Made by a program: the position numbers and the translations under genes. From the NCBI GenBank assembly GCA_014871385.1, contig CM026424.1, positions 16,391,042-16,455,041 on the forward strand: a DNA stretch of 64,000 bases. The letters run 5' to 3'. Shown in pieces: positions 43,241-53,429 of the stretch. The number at the start of each line of letters is the position of its first letter. Positions within the stretch are counted from its first letter, which is position 1. This DNA is from Ceratodon purpureus (taxonomy: Eukaryota > Streptophyta > Bryopsida > Pseudoditrichales > Ditrichaceae). Under the pieces are notes generated by a model, which searched no databases, had not been told where the DNA came from, and saw nothing but the letters and a program-made list of their open reading frames with translations.

Positions 43241-46200
43241 ATGCCTCCAAGGAAAGTCGCTGCTGAAGCAGCTCGAATTACTGAGGGCGAAGAAGCTACA
43301 GTTCAAGATGACATCGACGCCACCAAAGAATTTTTACAATGGATGAGACAACAGATGACCGACTTGGCCGCAAAAAATGATGCAACAAATGCCAAGCTGG
43401 CCACTTTAAGTGAACAGTACCAAAACTTGCAAGGAAGCCGTTCTCAAGAACCACTAGCCGAGCTACCCTTAGACCACGCTGGACAAACCTCACAGGTCCC
43501 AGGAGGGGTATTACCGTCGGCCACGCTACCTCGGAGAAATCCTACGGCAGCAACATCACAGAGTCTGGGCAGTCATGACAGTCATACCAAGCTGCCAAAG
43601 ATACCATATCCCGTGTTCGACGACACTGGCGACCCAGACTGGCATATTAGGCGATTCAAGGTCATCGCTAGAACCAACGGCGTGACCAACCCAGCCGACT
43701 TGCAAAATATTTTCGGAACCACGCTGCAAGGAAATCACATAAATTGGTATATTGATTTTGAGACAGATCATCCTCATTCTACTTGGGAAGAAATGGAAAC
43801 TAGTTTCCTACAAAAATTTAGAAAATTAAAGACAAGTTCGGAGATTCTCAGGGCACTAGGTAGCATCACCCAAGGCAAGGAGGAGCCGGTAGATAAGTTC
43901 TATGATCGGTTTAAACAACTGGCCGATAAACTTAGCCAGAAACCTGAAGAAGACTACTTGTGCGAATGGTTTAAAAAAGGGCTACTACCATGGATACAGC
44001 AAGGCATTGTCATCCGCGGGGTCAAAACTCTCCAAGACATTCTCGGTGCCGCCAACGACATCAGCAGAGAGCTAGGGGCTCTCCAAAAGTTGCAAACCCC
44101 GCTCCTACCCTTACCGGTTTTTCGGACAGATACCAGAGTCGCCGCGGCACCATGCAATACATGCGGCAAAATACATCCGGGTCGGTGCTGGTTCGCAACT
44201 AGCACACCACGCCCGGAAGAAGGCCGACGACCTAGACCCACCGCTGCCGCCATGCAGGCTGAAGAAATTGGAGTAGATGCATTTCAGCCCGGTCGAAATG
44301 ACGCATGTTGGGAATGCGGATCACTGCACCATAGACGGGGTCAATGCCCGGTATTACGCCAACGATGGGCCACGGCGGCCTCACCTCAGTCAGACACACC
44401 AGGGGCACCACCGCTACCAAGAAGGGGGGGCGTCACTATCAGCGAAATACCCGGTGCCGAGGCCAAGATAGCAGCCATTTCAACCGCCGCGGTGTCAACA
44501 AGATCTAAAGCAGTCCCCGCTGAAAAAACCACTGACCATGCCATAGAGCCCAGGAAGCCATTTCCAGCCAATCATTGGGAGCGGTTGCACCAGATCCGTC
44601 GCAGTTTACAAGACGAATTAGAAACACCACTAACGACGGATCTACAGCAAGTTATAGATAGTACTAACGTAACTATCACGCTGTCCAAACTGATTCAGTT
44701 AAGTCCTGAGCTACAAAAATATCTACAGCAGGCAGCATTACCCACACCAACCAGGGAACCAACTACCATTGAAGTCAACACAACAACCTTGGATCCGGAC
44801 GCCGCGGTCATTCACATGCAACTAGGACAGTTCGAGTTAACTAATGTCTTGGTTGACGGCGGATCTGGAGTCAACGTCATGAGTAACCAGCTCCGAGAAA
44901 ATCTTGGCCTTCCGATGCCAAAAGCCGCCAAATTCATACTCAGGATGGCAAATGACGCTCCTGTCACACCAATGGGAATCTTGTCGTCAGTAGCCATCAC
45001 CACCCACGGAGTAACAACACCAGCAACCTTTGTTATCATATCGATGCCTGAACGAAGCAATTTTCCAGTCATCTTAGGACGTCCTTGGTTACGGGATATG
45101 AACGCCATCCATGACTGGTCTAGGAACCAAATCCGTATTCAACATCAGGGACGAACCATAGTCATACCTGTTGACAGTTGCGTCACTCGGGCCAAGGCGG
45201 ATCAGATTAGGAACCATGCTGGCACTAATTGGCTCCAAGGACTATCGCAAGAACAGGAGGCCTTGGTCTTCCAAGCCGACCCTGATCTCGTACCTCTTGC
45301 AGAAATTCATCTCGCCAGTCTAGTACCCGAACCAGACAAATTGGACATCCCTGCTCACTTTACACAAGAGATCAAGGAAACAATCACGATCAATGCGCCA
45401 CCCGCTGTCCAGACATTAAAGGATCAGACAGTAAATGGATGGTCACATGGAGCCAAGGATAAAGTAGAGCTGGTCAATTTAGGGACAGCCGCGGACCCCA
45501 AGTTCATCAAAATAAATGCCGAGGCACCAGCAGACATCAAGAAGGCCGCCATTGAGCTCTTCCATGAGTACCGCGACATCTTCGCGTGGGGACACGAAGA
45601 CTTAAAAGGGATCCCTCGAACACTCGCAGAACACACTATAGATTTAGTACCGGATGCACATCCTGTACAACAACGGCGCTATCGTATGAACCCAAATTAT
45701 GCCACTCGAGTAAAAGCCGAGTTGGATAAGTTGCTAAAAGCTAAATTCATTTCTCCGGTCGATTCCGCCCCCTGGCTGTCCCCGATGGTCATCATTCCGA
45801 AGAAAAACGGCACCCTACGGATATGCGTCGATTTTAGAAAACTCAACGCCGCCACGAGGAAAGACCACTACCCGTTGCCATACATGGAGGAAATAATCGA
45901 CGAGGTAGCAGGACATGAAATGTATTCATTCCTAGATTGCTTCTCCGGATACTACCAGGTCGCCATGGCCGACCAAGACAAAAATAAAACGGCCTTCTCT
46001 ACGGAATGGGGTCCCTATCAGTTCGAAAGGATGCCCTTTGGCGCCAAGAATGCTCCCATGACGTTTCAGCGGGTTATGGAGCTAATCTTTCGACCATACC
46101 TAAAACGGTTTTTTCGCATATACTTGGACGACGGCACTGTCTACGGCTCCCAACAAGATCATGTCTCACACCTACGACAGATTTTCGATGCCTGCAGGGC

Positions 46201-49200
46201 CAACGGTGTTAGCTTAAATGCTGACAAATGTATGTTTTTATTTTTTGCCGGCATAATTCTGGGGTATATTGTGTGTAAATATGGGAAACTACCGGATCCC
46301 GAAAAAATACAGGATATACTCAACATGACGCCTCCGGTTAACCAAAAGGGCGTCCAACGACTTCTTGGTTTGTCTCAGTTCAACAGGATATACATAGAGA
46401 AGTTAGCCCATATTACGGCACCAATCACCGCCCTTAATCATGCTCGTTACTCTTACCCGCAGGACTGGACCCCTGCCGCCCAAGAAGCCCTCGACAAAAT
46501 AAAAAAGGCCTACTCCAATGCGCCAATTCTGATCGCACCTGATTGGACTAAGCCGTTTCATGTTCACACAGATGCCTCGAACATCGCGGTCGGCGTAATG
46601 CTGGCACAACGAATCAACGGAAAACACGATCAACCTGTTGCTTATGCTAGCCGATTGTTAAATCAGGCAGAAAGAAATTACTCAACAACCGAACGAGAGG
46701 CCCTGGCAATGATTTACGCAGTGAAAAAATTCAGACACTATCTTCTAGGCAATAGGTTTCGGTTCATTGTCGATCATCACAGTTTATCATATTTAGTCAA
46801 TCAACCCTTAGTTACGGGACGAGTAGCACGTTGGATCATGATTTTACTCGAATATGACTTTGAGGTAGTTTACGTACCTGGTCGCAGACACATTGTCGCG
46901 GACTACCTTTCCAGGGACACCACGGCTACCCAGGACGGCATAGACGACTCCTTCAATGACCCGTATATACAGTCGGCAGCACTCACCAGCGAGGACACCA
47001 GGGATTGGAGACAGCCGTACATCCAATACCTAACCACGGGCACGTTACCTACAGACGTCAATGGCACCAGGCGAATCAGCTTCGTCCGAAGCACCCTGCC
47101 ATACACCGTGGTACGAGGACAGCTCTACCGACAAGGTCCGGATGGTGAAACCCGCATCTGCGTAGCCAGAGACCGGCAGGATGAAATCATGGCTCATCTA
47201 CACGATGGCCCAGCCGGAGGTCACCAAGGGCCGGACACAACTATCAAAAAGATTTTAATGGCTAAATACTGGTGGCCTACATTGTATCGGGATGTTCATC
47301 AATACATCAAAAAATGTCATGCGTGCCAAGTCTCGACGACCAATTTCCAGTATCAAGGAACAGTACCTTTAAAATCGATCCCACCCTTAGGTCCGTTTCT
47401 ACGTTGGGGGTTGGATTTCATAGGTCCCATCAAGCCAGTTACTAAGCATGGCTTCCGCTACATTTTAGCTGCCACGGATTACACCACTAAATGGGTAGAA
47501 GCCAAGCCCCTACGCACTAACACCGCCATGGTAACAGCTAGCTTCATATATGAGCACATCATCACTCGGTTTGGCTGTCCCTTGGAGATCATGTCGGATC
47601 AGGGCAGCCATTTCGTCAATGCCGTCATTGACGAACTTATGGACAACCATGTCATAAAACATCGCACGAGTACCGTGTATTATCCCCAAGGGAATGGGCA
47701 GGCCGAGTCAACTAACAAGACACTGATCAACATGATGCGGCGGTTTATTCAAGCCAACAAAATGGATTGGGATACATACCTCCCCGCTGCCCTATGGGCT
47801 TACCGAGTGGCGACCAAGACTGCCACCAAGGCCAGCCCCTTTGAGTTAGTATATGGTACCCAACCCTTACTCCCCACCGAATATATCGCTCCCACGTTTC
47901 AAACGCTATCACCCCGAGATTATACACCGCACAGGGTCCTGGCCGCCAGATTACAAGACATTCATCACTTGGAGGAGCTACGAGAATTAGCTCTGCAAAA
48001 CATCGTCAAAAAACAACAGCTAAGTGCCCAACATTTCCAGGCGTCCAAACCTCCTAGACTGTTCCAGAAAGGAGATTATGTCCTATGGTGTCCCCGAGAT
48101 CCAAAACAACGTAAAACAAAATTTGAAATCATATGGCACGGACCTTACCGTGTCCAGTTGGTGCTCCCCAATAATACCGTACTCCTCGTACACAATGAGA
48201 ATTTCGATTCCCAAGCTACCATTGTCAACGCCACAAAGCTGAAACATTATCATACTCCAATAGAGCAACCAGCACCCACCATGAGTCTGGGGGAAATCAA
48301 TAAAACATTGGACACCGAGGACATCCAAGATGGTGAAGACTCTGATCCGCCCCACCATACTAACACCATGGACACCACGCACAGCAATCATGGCGAACCA
48401 GACGTCCCATCTGCCACAGAAACCCAGACCAACTGCCCTGAAGTAAGTGTGAATCTCATCCAAGTTTCACAATTCCCCCTTCACACGAGGAAAATTCAAA
48501 AATCTCAAAGTCATCATGGTGACAAGACTGCATCACCTCACATCTCGCGCCGCCTTGCTCGGATGCCGCCGCCACCAACCTCGCCAGCCCTCCCATCACA
48601 TCCTGGTCGGCTACAGCCGCCAATGTCTCCCCTCCAGCCATCCTCCAAGACACCTTGTCACTTCCAGGCCGCCTCTCTGCCCAGCCCATCACCTCAGCCT
48701 CCATCCAAGCCCATTGCTCAGGCCTTCTTCTCCAAGGGCCAAGACCAGTGCTCATTCTGCGCTACACCACCATTTTCCCCTCCCTGCCTTCCGCTCTCGC
48801 GCTTGCTGCTCACCAGGGACGCCATGGCTCCGAAACCGCGCAAACCCGCTCCGCCATACTCCGTCCCACAGCAGATCCTCGACTGGAAGCGCCGGGCCGA
48901 CATGGTCTGGACAACGAAGACCGGGTTAGTGAAGTATTGGACACTTATGGCAGGGAAGACAGATTTGGCACTGTGTCGACAGTTTGTGCAGTCCATGAGG
49001 GAGAGAAGTGAGGACGAGCCTTACCCTTCCGGCTATGTAGATGGCATCCTCGTGCAGTACTCCAGTCGTTACCTACATGCGTTCTTCGGCTGGGACGGCA
49101 CGGGCGTCACCGAATGGAGCCCCGCGTGTCTGCATCCGCGGCCTGACCTCGCAACTCTGGTACAAAACACCCCTCTCCGACCTGATAATTGCTATGACGT

Positions 49201-50998
49201 CTTTGTTTTAGGCAAGGTCCTCCCGGAACCCTGGTTCTCGCGGATCCGGGGCATACTGAGCCAAGTGTTCTTCAAAAACAATTGCAACGTGATCACCGCG
49301 GACCAACTCACGCTGCTGTTCATGGCGGACATTGGGGAGAAGATTAATTGGGGGCTGCTCGTGGACGAGAACTTCAGAGTTCAGCTGCGTGGACACCGCC
49401 GAGCGCAGGATTACGAGAGTCCGATTGGTCCATTCCTCACGGCCTACATCCAGCATTATCTTTCCTACCATCGACGTCAGAATCGCGCACCTGCTCTGGG
49501 CACGTTCTTGGACATCCAGCGGGAGATGGCAGCTCCCGCCGTCCCTGCCCTTGCACTCGCAGCACCCAGCCACAGCCACAAGCGCCCACGCGTGGCGGAG
49601 CAGGAACCTGAGGGGGCCGTGACACGGGAGACAGCATGGGGACCTCGCACCAAAGCATTAGCAGCCATCGTGGACGAACTAATACAGTTCACACATACAA
49701 CGGAGCAGGAGAAAGAGAAGCTCAACACGGCATACAAGGACCAAGAGGAACGCACCAGGAAGAAGACGGCTCAGGCGCTCCAAAACGCCCAAGCACAAGC
49801 TGACAGAGTCTTGGAGTCCACAAAGGCAGAGTATCGCCAGCAATTGGAGGAAGCCCAAGCCACACTCACCAATCTCCGAAATCGCGTTGTCAACCTGGAA
49901 CTAGAGGTAGGAAACACGCAGGAACAGATGGATTTACTAGCCAGAGAGAAGACATACGCAGAAGAGAAGGCGCAGCGATTGGAGCAGCTCAACAAGGAGT
50001 ACTTGGCACGATGCAAAGCGCTGGCCACGGAGCAGGCCCCAACCATGAAACAACCAACGCAGGCGGAGCATGAAAAACTGCGCTTAGAGCAGCTGGCAAT
50101 TGATCAAGCTCGCGAGAACTTCGAAGTCAACAAGGTTGGCTGGACGCACTCCGCCACCCACGCCATAGCTTCCGTTGCATATCGGATCTTACGAGCTCAG
50201 CCACCTACAGAAGTAAATCCTCCTACCGATTTCATCAACGCCTGCATCGACGACGCCATGGCATTCCTCGAATTAGAGCACTCGGACAACGATTGGGAAG
50301 CCATGGAGCCAGGGAGTTACGAAGATCCGATACCAGCAACCATTACAGACAAGGGCAAGGGGGTGTATCAGTCACCACCACGAAGGGAATTGCCACCATC
50401 ATCAGAGTTGGGGCAGGGATCAGGAGCATCACATCACGCAACGCCAGCAGCAGTCCTCCACGATCCTTCCGAGCACGTGGACATCCCCGAGCACCTCACA
50501 GACATCGAGGAGACGTCCCCGATATCACCACGCCCCCACGCATCCCCCTTGGGACAGCCAACCCTGCACTCAAACCCGGTAAATTCCCGACCTCAGTCCA
50601 TTAAATTCCACAAGGATGCATTGAAACGCATAGAAGAGGAATATGACCTAGAGGAACAGGCTAGCGATGATAGCGAGGCTGAGGGAGAGTTAGCCACAGC
50701 AATAGCTCAAGTCACCAAATATTTCCAGGAAAATTCCGACTTAGCATCTCGATATACAGACCCCGAAGCTGACCACGTACAATGCCCGGCTTGCAACAAG
50801 GTTTTAGGAAAAACTGTGTTCGATGTGTATCAACACTCCGTGACTTCCCGAGCGAAGCATAGTCTAATTCATAGAGGTGTGGCTGCAGCTATAGCTAACC
50901 TGTACGGGGGTCAAGCTCCTCCTCGGCGCCAGGCCCAGCTTCCTCGAGAAACAACACGCCCCGACAGGAGACCCGCGCATCGCAGATCCAAGGCTTGA
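43241..50998 (+). CDS. Gag-Pol polyprotein with 700-residue C-terminal extension
   Basis: 2585 aa, single frame. Gag (about 1-420) has a retrotransposon-Gag core (WEEMETSFLQKFR) and a CCHC knuckle CWECGSLHHRRGQC. Protease DGGSGVNVM is near residue 540. Reverse transcriptase YLDD is at about 961, RNase H HTDAS near 1110. Integrase has its HHCC finger (GGHQG...CHACQ) and D-D-E core (LDFIGP about 1390, SDQGSH about 1452, GQAEST about 1488), then a GPYRV module near 1635. A Pro/Ser-rich spacer leads to residue 1862 (MAPKPRKP), where a second protein-like region begins. That region resembles the 'plant transposon protein' domain (ITADQLTLLFMADIGEKINWG), followed by a coiled coil (about 2150-2270) and a C-terminal finger CPACNKV...DVYQHSV...KHSLIHRG near 2515-2550 that looks like zf-XS of SGS3-type proteins. 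Function: reverse transcription and integration; the extension's role is unknown. Confidence 0.93.
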   Translation: MPPRKVAAEAARITEGEEATVQDDIDATKEFLQWMRQQMTDLAAKNDATNAKLATLSEQYQNLQGSRSQEPLAELPLDHAGQTSQVPGGVLPSATLPRRNPTAATSQSLGSHDSHTKLPKIPYPVFDDTGDPDWHIRRFKVIARTNGVTNPADLQNIFGTTLQGNHINWYIDFETDHPHSTWEEMETSFLQKFRKLKTSSEILRALGSITQGKEEPVDKFYDRFKQLADKLSQKPEEDYLCEWFKKGLLPWIQQGIVIRGVKTLQDILGAANDISRELGALQKLQTPLLPLPVFRTDTRVAAAPCNTCGKIHPGRCWFATSTPRPEEGRRPRPTAAAMQAEEIGVDAFQPGRNDACWECGSLHHRRGQCPVLRQRWATAASPQSDTPGAPPLPRRGGVTISEIPGAEAKIAAISTAAVSTRSKAVPAEKTTDHAIEPRKPFPANHWERLHQIRRSLQDELETPLTTDLQQVIDSTNVTITLSKLIQLSPELQKYLQQAALPTPTREPTTIEVNTTTLDPDAAVIHMQLGQFELTNVLVDGGSGVNVMSNQLRENLGLPMPKAAKFILRMANDAPVTPMGILSSVAITTHGVTTPATFVIISMPERSNFPVILGRPWLRDMNAIHDWSRNQIRIQHQGRTIVIPVDSCVTRAKADQIRNHAGTNWLQGLSQEQEALVFQADPDLVPLAEIHLASLVPEPDKLDIPAHFTQEIKETITINAPPAVQTLKDQTVNGWSHGAKDKVELVNLGTAADPKFIKINAEAPADIKKAAIELFHEYRDIFAWGHEDLKGIPRTLAEHTIDLVPDAHPVQQRRYRMNPNYATRVKAELDKLLKAKFISPVDSAPWLSPMVIIPKKNGTLRICVDFRKLNAATRKDHYPLPYMEEIIDEVAGHEMYSFLDCFSGYYQVAMADQDKNKTAFSTEWGPYQFERMPFGAKNAPMTFQRVMELIFRPYLKRFFRIYLDDGTVYGSQQDHVSHLRQIFDACRANGVSLNADKCMFLFFAGIILGYIVCKYGKLPDPEKIQDILNMTPPVNQKGVQRLLGLSQFNRIYIEKLAHITAPITALNHARYSYPQDWTPAAQEALDKIKKAYSNAPILIAPDWTKPFHVHTDASNIAVGVMLAQRINGKHDQPVAYASRLLNQAERNYSTTEREALAMIYAVKKFRHYLLGNRFRFIVDHHSLSYLVNQPLVTGRVARWIMILLEYDFEVVYVPGRRHIVADYLSRDTTATQDGIDDSFNDPYIQSAALTSEDTRDWRQPYIQYLTTGTLPTDVNGTRRISFVRSTLPYTVVRGQLYRQGPDGETRICVARDRQDEIMAHLHDGPAGGHQGPDTTIKKILMAKYWWPTLYRDVHQYIKKCHACQVSTTNFQYQGTVPLKSIPPLGPFLRWGLDFIGPIKPVTKHGFRYILAATDYTTKWVEAKPLRTNTAMVTASFIYEHIITRFGCPLEIMSDQGSHFVNAVIDELMDNHVIKHRTSTVYYPQGNGQAESTNKTLINMMRRFIQANKMDWDTYLPAALWAYRVATKTATKASPFELVYGTQPLLPTEYIAPTFQTLSPRDYTPHRVLAARLQDIHHLEELRELALQNIVKKQQLSAQHFQASKPPRLFQKGDYVLWCPRDPKQRKTKFEIIWHGPYRVQLVLPNNTVLLVHNENFDSQATIVNATKLKHYHTPIEQPAPTMSLGEINKTLDTEDIQDGEDSDPPHHTNTMDTTHSNHGEPDVPSATETQTNCPEVSVNLIQVSQFPLHTRKIQKSQSHHGDKTASPHISRRLARMPPPPTSPALPSHPGRLQPPMSPLQPSSKTPCHFQAASLPSPSPQPPSKPIAQAFFSKGQDQCSFCATPPFSPPCLPLSRLLLTRDAMAPKPRKPAPPYSVPQQILDWKRRADMVWTTKTGLVKYWTLMAGKTDLALCRQFVQSMRERSEDEPYPSGYVDGILVQYSSRYLHAFFGWDGTGVTEWSPACLHPRPDLATLVQNTPLRPDNCYDVFVLGKVLPEPWFSRIRGILSQVFFKNNCNVITADQLTLLFMADIGEKINWGLLVDENFRVQLRGHRRAQDYESPIGPFLTAYIQHYLSYHRRQNRAPALGTFLDIQREMAAPAVPALALAAPSHSHKRPRVAEQEPEGAVTRETAWGPRTKALAAIVDELIQFTHTTEQEKEKLNTAYKDQEERTRKKTAQALQNAQAQADRVLESTKAEYRQQLEEAQATLTNLRNRVVNLELEVGNTQEQMDLLAREKTYAEEKAQRLEQLNKEYLARCKALATEQAPTMKQPTQAEHEKLRLEQLAIDQARENFEVNKVGWTHSATHAIASVAYRILRAQPPTEVNPPTDFINACIDDAMAFLELEHSDNDWEAMEPGSYEDPIPATITDKGKGVYQSPPRRELPPSSELGQGSGASHHATPAAVLHDPSEHVDIPEHLTDIEETSPISPRPHASPLGQPTLHSNPVNSRPQSIKFHKDALKRIEEEYDLEEQASDDSEAEGELATAIAQVTKYFQENSDLASRYTDPEADHVQCPACNKVLGKTVFDVYQHSVTSRAKHSLIHRGVAAAIANLYGGQAPPRRQAQLPRETTRPDRRPAHRRSKA

Positions 50999-51035
50999 AG
51001 ACCGGCGGCAATCTAGGGACAGATTGCAATCTCAC

Positions 51036-51048
51036 AAAGATGGCAAAA
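51036..51048 (+). other. Probable polypurine tract
   Basis: AAAGATGGCAAAA directly before the 3' LTR; a weak but correctly placed primer site for plus-strand synthesis. Confidence 0.45.
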
Positions 51049-51715
51049 TGTTACCACACAAGTGGCGGCCCGAACTGAAGTCGAGGACGGCATCAACGGG
51101 CCACGACTCCCAGTCCCTACGGTCTCCAGGGACGGCCACCATAGTATAAAAGTCTAGGTTTTAGTCGCCAAAGCCCTCTCTGATTTCGTCTCTAAAACTA
51201 GGAGCTAGGTTGCAGACTCTCGCTAAGCCACGGCCGTGAGCGAGAGTCTATTTTGTACTCCTGAAACTCTGTTTCTTTGGACGACCTTTAATGGAAAAGA
51301 CTCTGCCTTGCTAAAACTCTACTGTGTCCAGAACCCCCCTGCTTACTGCCATTGCTTCCTCTTGCTTCCTTCCTTCGCTGCCTTCTCTTCCGCCCTCCCT
51401 TGCATTCAACCCCTCCTCTTTTCCCTGAACCACGAAGTGCCTCCTCGCTACACACTGACTCCGCTGAATCCTGAAACACCAAGGACTTCCTACACTGTCT
51501 CTAGCTCCGAGGACCCCAAGGGACCAAGGACCCCTCGTCTCCTCGCTGAACTAACCCTAACGGTTGGAAGTCCGGCTCCCCTGATATCCGGTAAGGTGAT
51601 CCGGATATACCCGCGCTCTGCTGGTTTTCACATATCAACCCACTTGTCCAAACTCGACCCCGTACACTTAGACTCTCCCCTGATCATTGCCTCCATAGGA
51701 CCTCCACGGCTAACA
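51049..51715 (+). repeat. 3' LTR
   Basis: Same 667-bp length and, as far as compared, the same sequence as the 5' LTR, including TATAAAA at 51145-51151. Confidence 0.95.
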
Positions 51716-51720
51716 AGTGT

Positions 51721-53429
51721 TCTCCCACTGCTTCCCTTAGACCCCAAGTTGGCAATCTGCCTCACTCCAAAGTTCCAACTATCACCTTACTCCCGATATT
51801 GTAACATCATAGCAGGTTGGCCACCAGGCAAACAAATAATTATTTATTTTGATAAAATAAGGTTTGCCTCTCAAAAATTGAGTTTCTCAAATTTTGTTTT
51901 CTAGCAAAAACAGTGAAAATAATCTTAAATGAATTACAAAATAACAAAACAACGCAATTTCTAATTTTATTTTTAATTTGTTTTTTTTTTTGTCTTCAAG
52001 ATTTTCTGATTTTACGTTTTTATTTTATCACAATCACTGATTTGTGGCTCTTCAAGCAACCTTGAAGTTCCTCTGCATATTCAAAGTAACACTGAAGGTC
52101 ATCACGTCATTACAGCAGTTGGAAGTCATAATCCGGACCGAGTTTAATGTTATTATAACCCCCGATTGATAAACTAAAAGAAGTGAAGAGTAGAGTCAAT
52201 GAATGCTGTCACTCTGGTACTAAACGAAATGAAGAGGCCATTACCTGTAATGAATGCCCCAAACCGATGCACGTACCTAGCAAGGCAAGAGGTGATCTTT
52301 ATGCAACTTGCTCAATGCAAACCATGTTTCAAAACACCAGGTAAGATACTTACACCATCTTCCCACATGAACAAGGCATGAAACTCAAAGTCTCTAACTT
52401 AGAGTCTAGACTGTGGAGTAACTTATGCATAGCTAGCCTGTTGTGAAACTAATTCTATACAACTACTAGGTCGACAATACATTCAGTTGATTACACTTTG
52501 TCAGCCTGCCAACCTGCAAGCATAATCAAATCATCAGGTAGCACCCGGAATGCCGCCATTCCACAGCTTGCTGGAGCCTGTCTGAGACCGTGCTCTGTGT
52601 CCACGGGATCCTCGTCCACTCTCTGGAGTCTGCACTCATGTGTGTGTGTGAGTTTTGATTGAAGTTAACTGCTTTAAGATAGAGATTTGCAGCTTTGCAG
52701 CTCTGGTGAGGATCCACCACCATGCTAGATCGAGTGTTCCGGGCTCACAAGTGGATTTCTGATCTTTACTAGATGGGGTACTAGATCTTCTAGTGTGTCC
52801 ATACTCCGGTTATGACTGGATTTTCTTGCAGCTTGTGATTATGGAAATATTGTTGCTGTAAGTTACGTGTCGTAGTGCAGTGTTCCGTGTGTGTCAGAGC
52901 TTGAAAGGAGCTGGAATGCCGCTTCTTTAATTTCAAGAGAAGGTGCAGTGGGGGTGGTGAGAACCTATCATTCACTCGAAATGATATTCTATCGCAAGGA
53001 AAGTTATGGTGTGAGATAGCTAGTGGGTGCTTACTAATGGAGAAGTTTAGTTGTTTATTACTCCATTCTGAATCCGTGTGAGTTGGAGGAGACGTTGTTA
53101 TTGAGGTGGTGCTAAGTTTTGGAGCTCTCTTACTAGTGCACTCATTGGTTGTGGACGAGCTTCTACTGTCTATGTGTAGACGGGATATGCAGTTGACTAG
53201 ATTTTAAGTCTGTTGGGTTATGAGTTTTCTGCGGTTTTAGTGACGTGTATTCATGGTGAAGTAAGGTCAGTATTCGCAAGAGCTTGTTGAAGGAATCACA
53301 TTCGTCTGCGGATGGAGGGAGGGAGGATTTTCTTTGCACCCTAGCATCGAACGACTTGTGCGCATGTCGGGCCCTGTATTTGTACCCAGTACAGCTGTGC
53401 GAAAGAGGTCTTGACGTTGTGATGCTGAG
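51721..53429. other. Upstream region of the heparanase-like gene
   Basis: No ORF of note. Likely holds promoter and 5' UTR of the gene starting at 53430. The (TG)n/TGTGTGTGAG stretch near 52640 is a short microsatellite. Confidence 0.45.

Larger units (their letters stand above)
42507..51720 (+). mobile_element. Ty3/Gypsy LTR retrotransposon, full length
   Basis: 667-bp LTRs at 42512-43178 and 51049-51715 (TG...CA), flanked by 5-bp target duplication AGTGT (42507-42511, 51716-51720). One ORF of 2585 codons carries Gag, protease, reverse transcriptase, RNase H and integrase in Ty3/Gypsy order, then a long extension. A primer-binding region follows the 5' LTR and a short purine-rich tract precedes the 3' LTR. 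The LTRs look identical over all parts compared, and the ORF is intact, so insertion is very recent and the element may still be active. Confidence 0.95.

Noticed and set aside
42699-43346. 215- and 222-codon ORFs starting in each LTR (42699 and 51236)
   Set aside because: Both lie in LTR sequence and diverge exactly at the LTR edge; no protein-like features.
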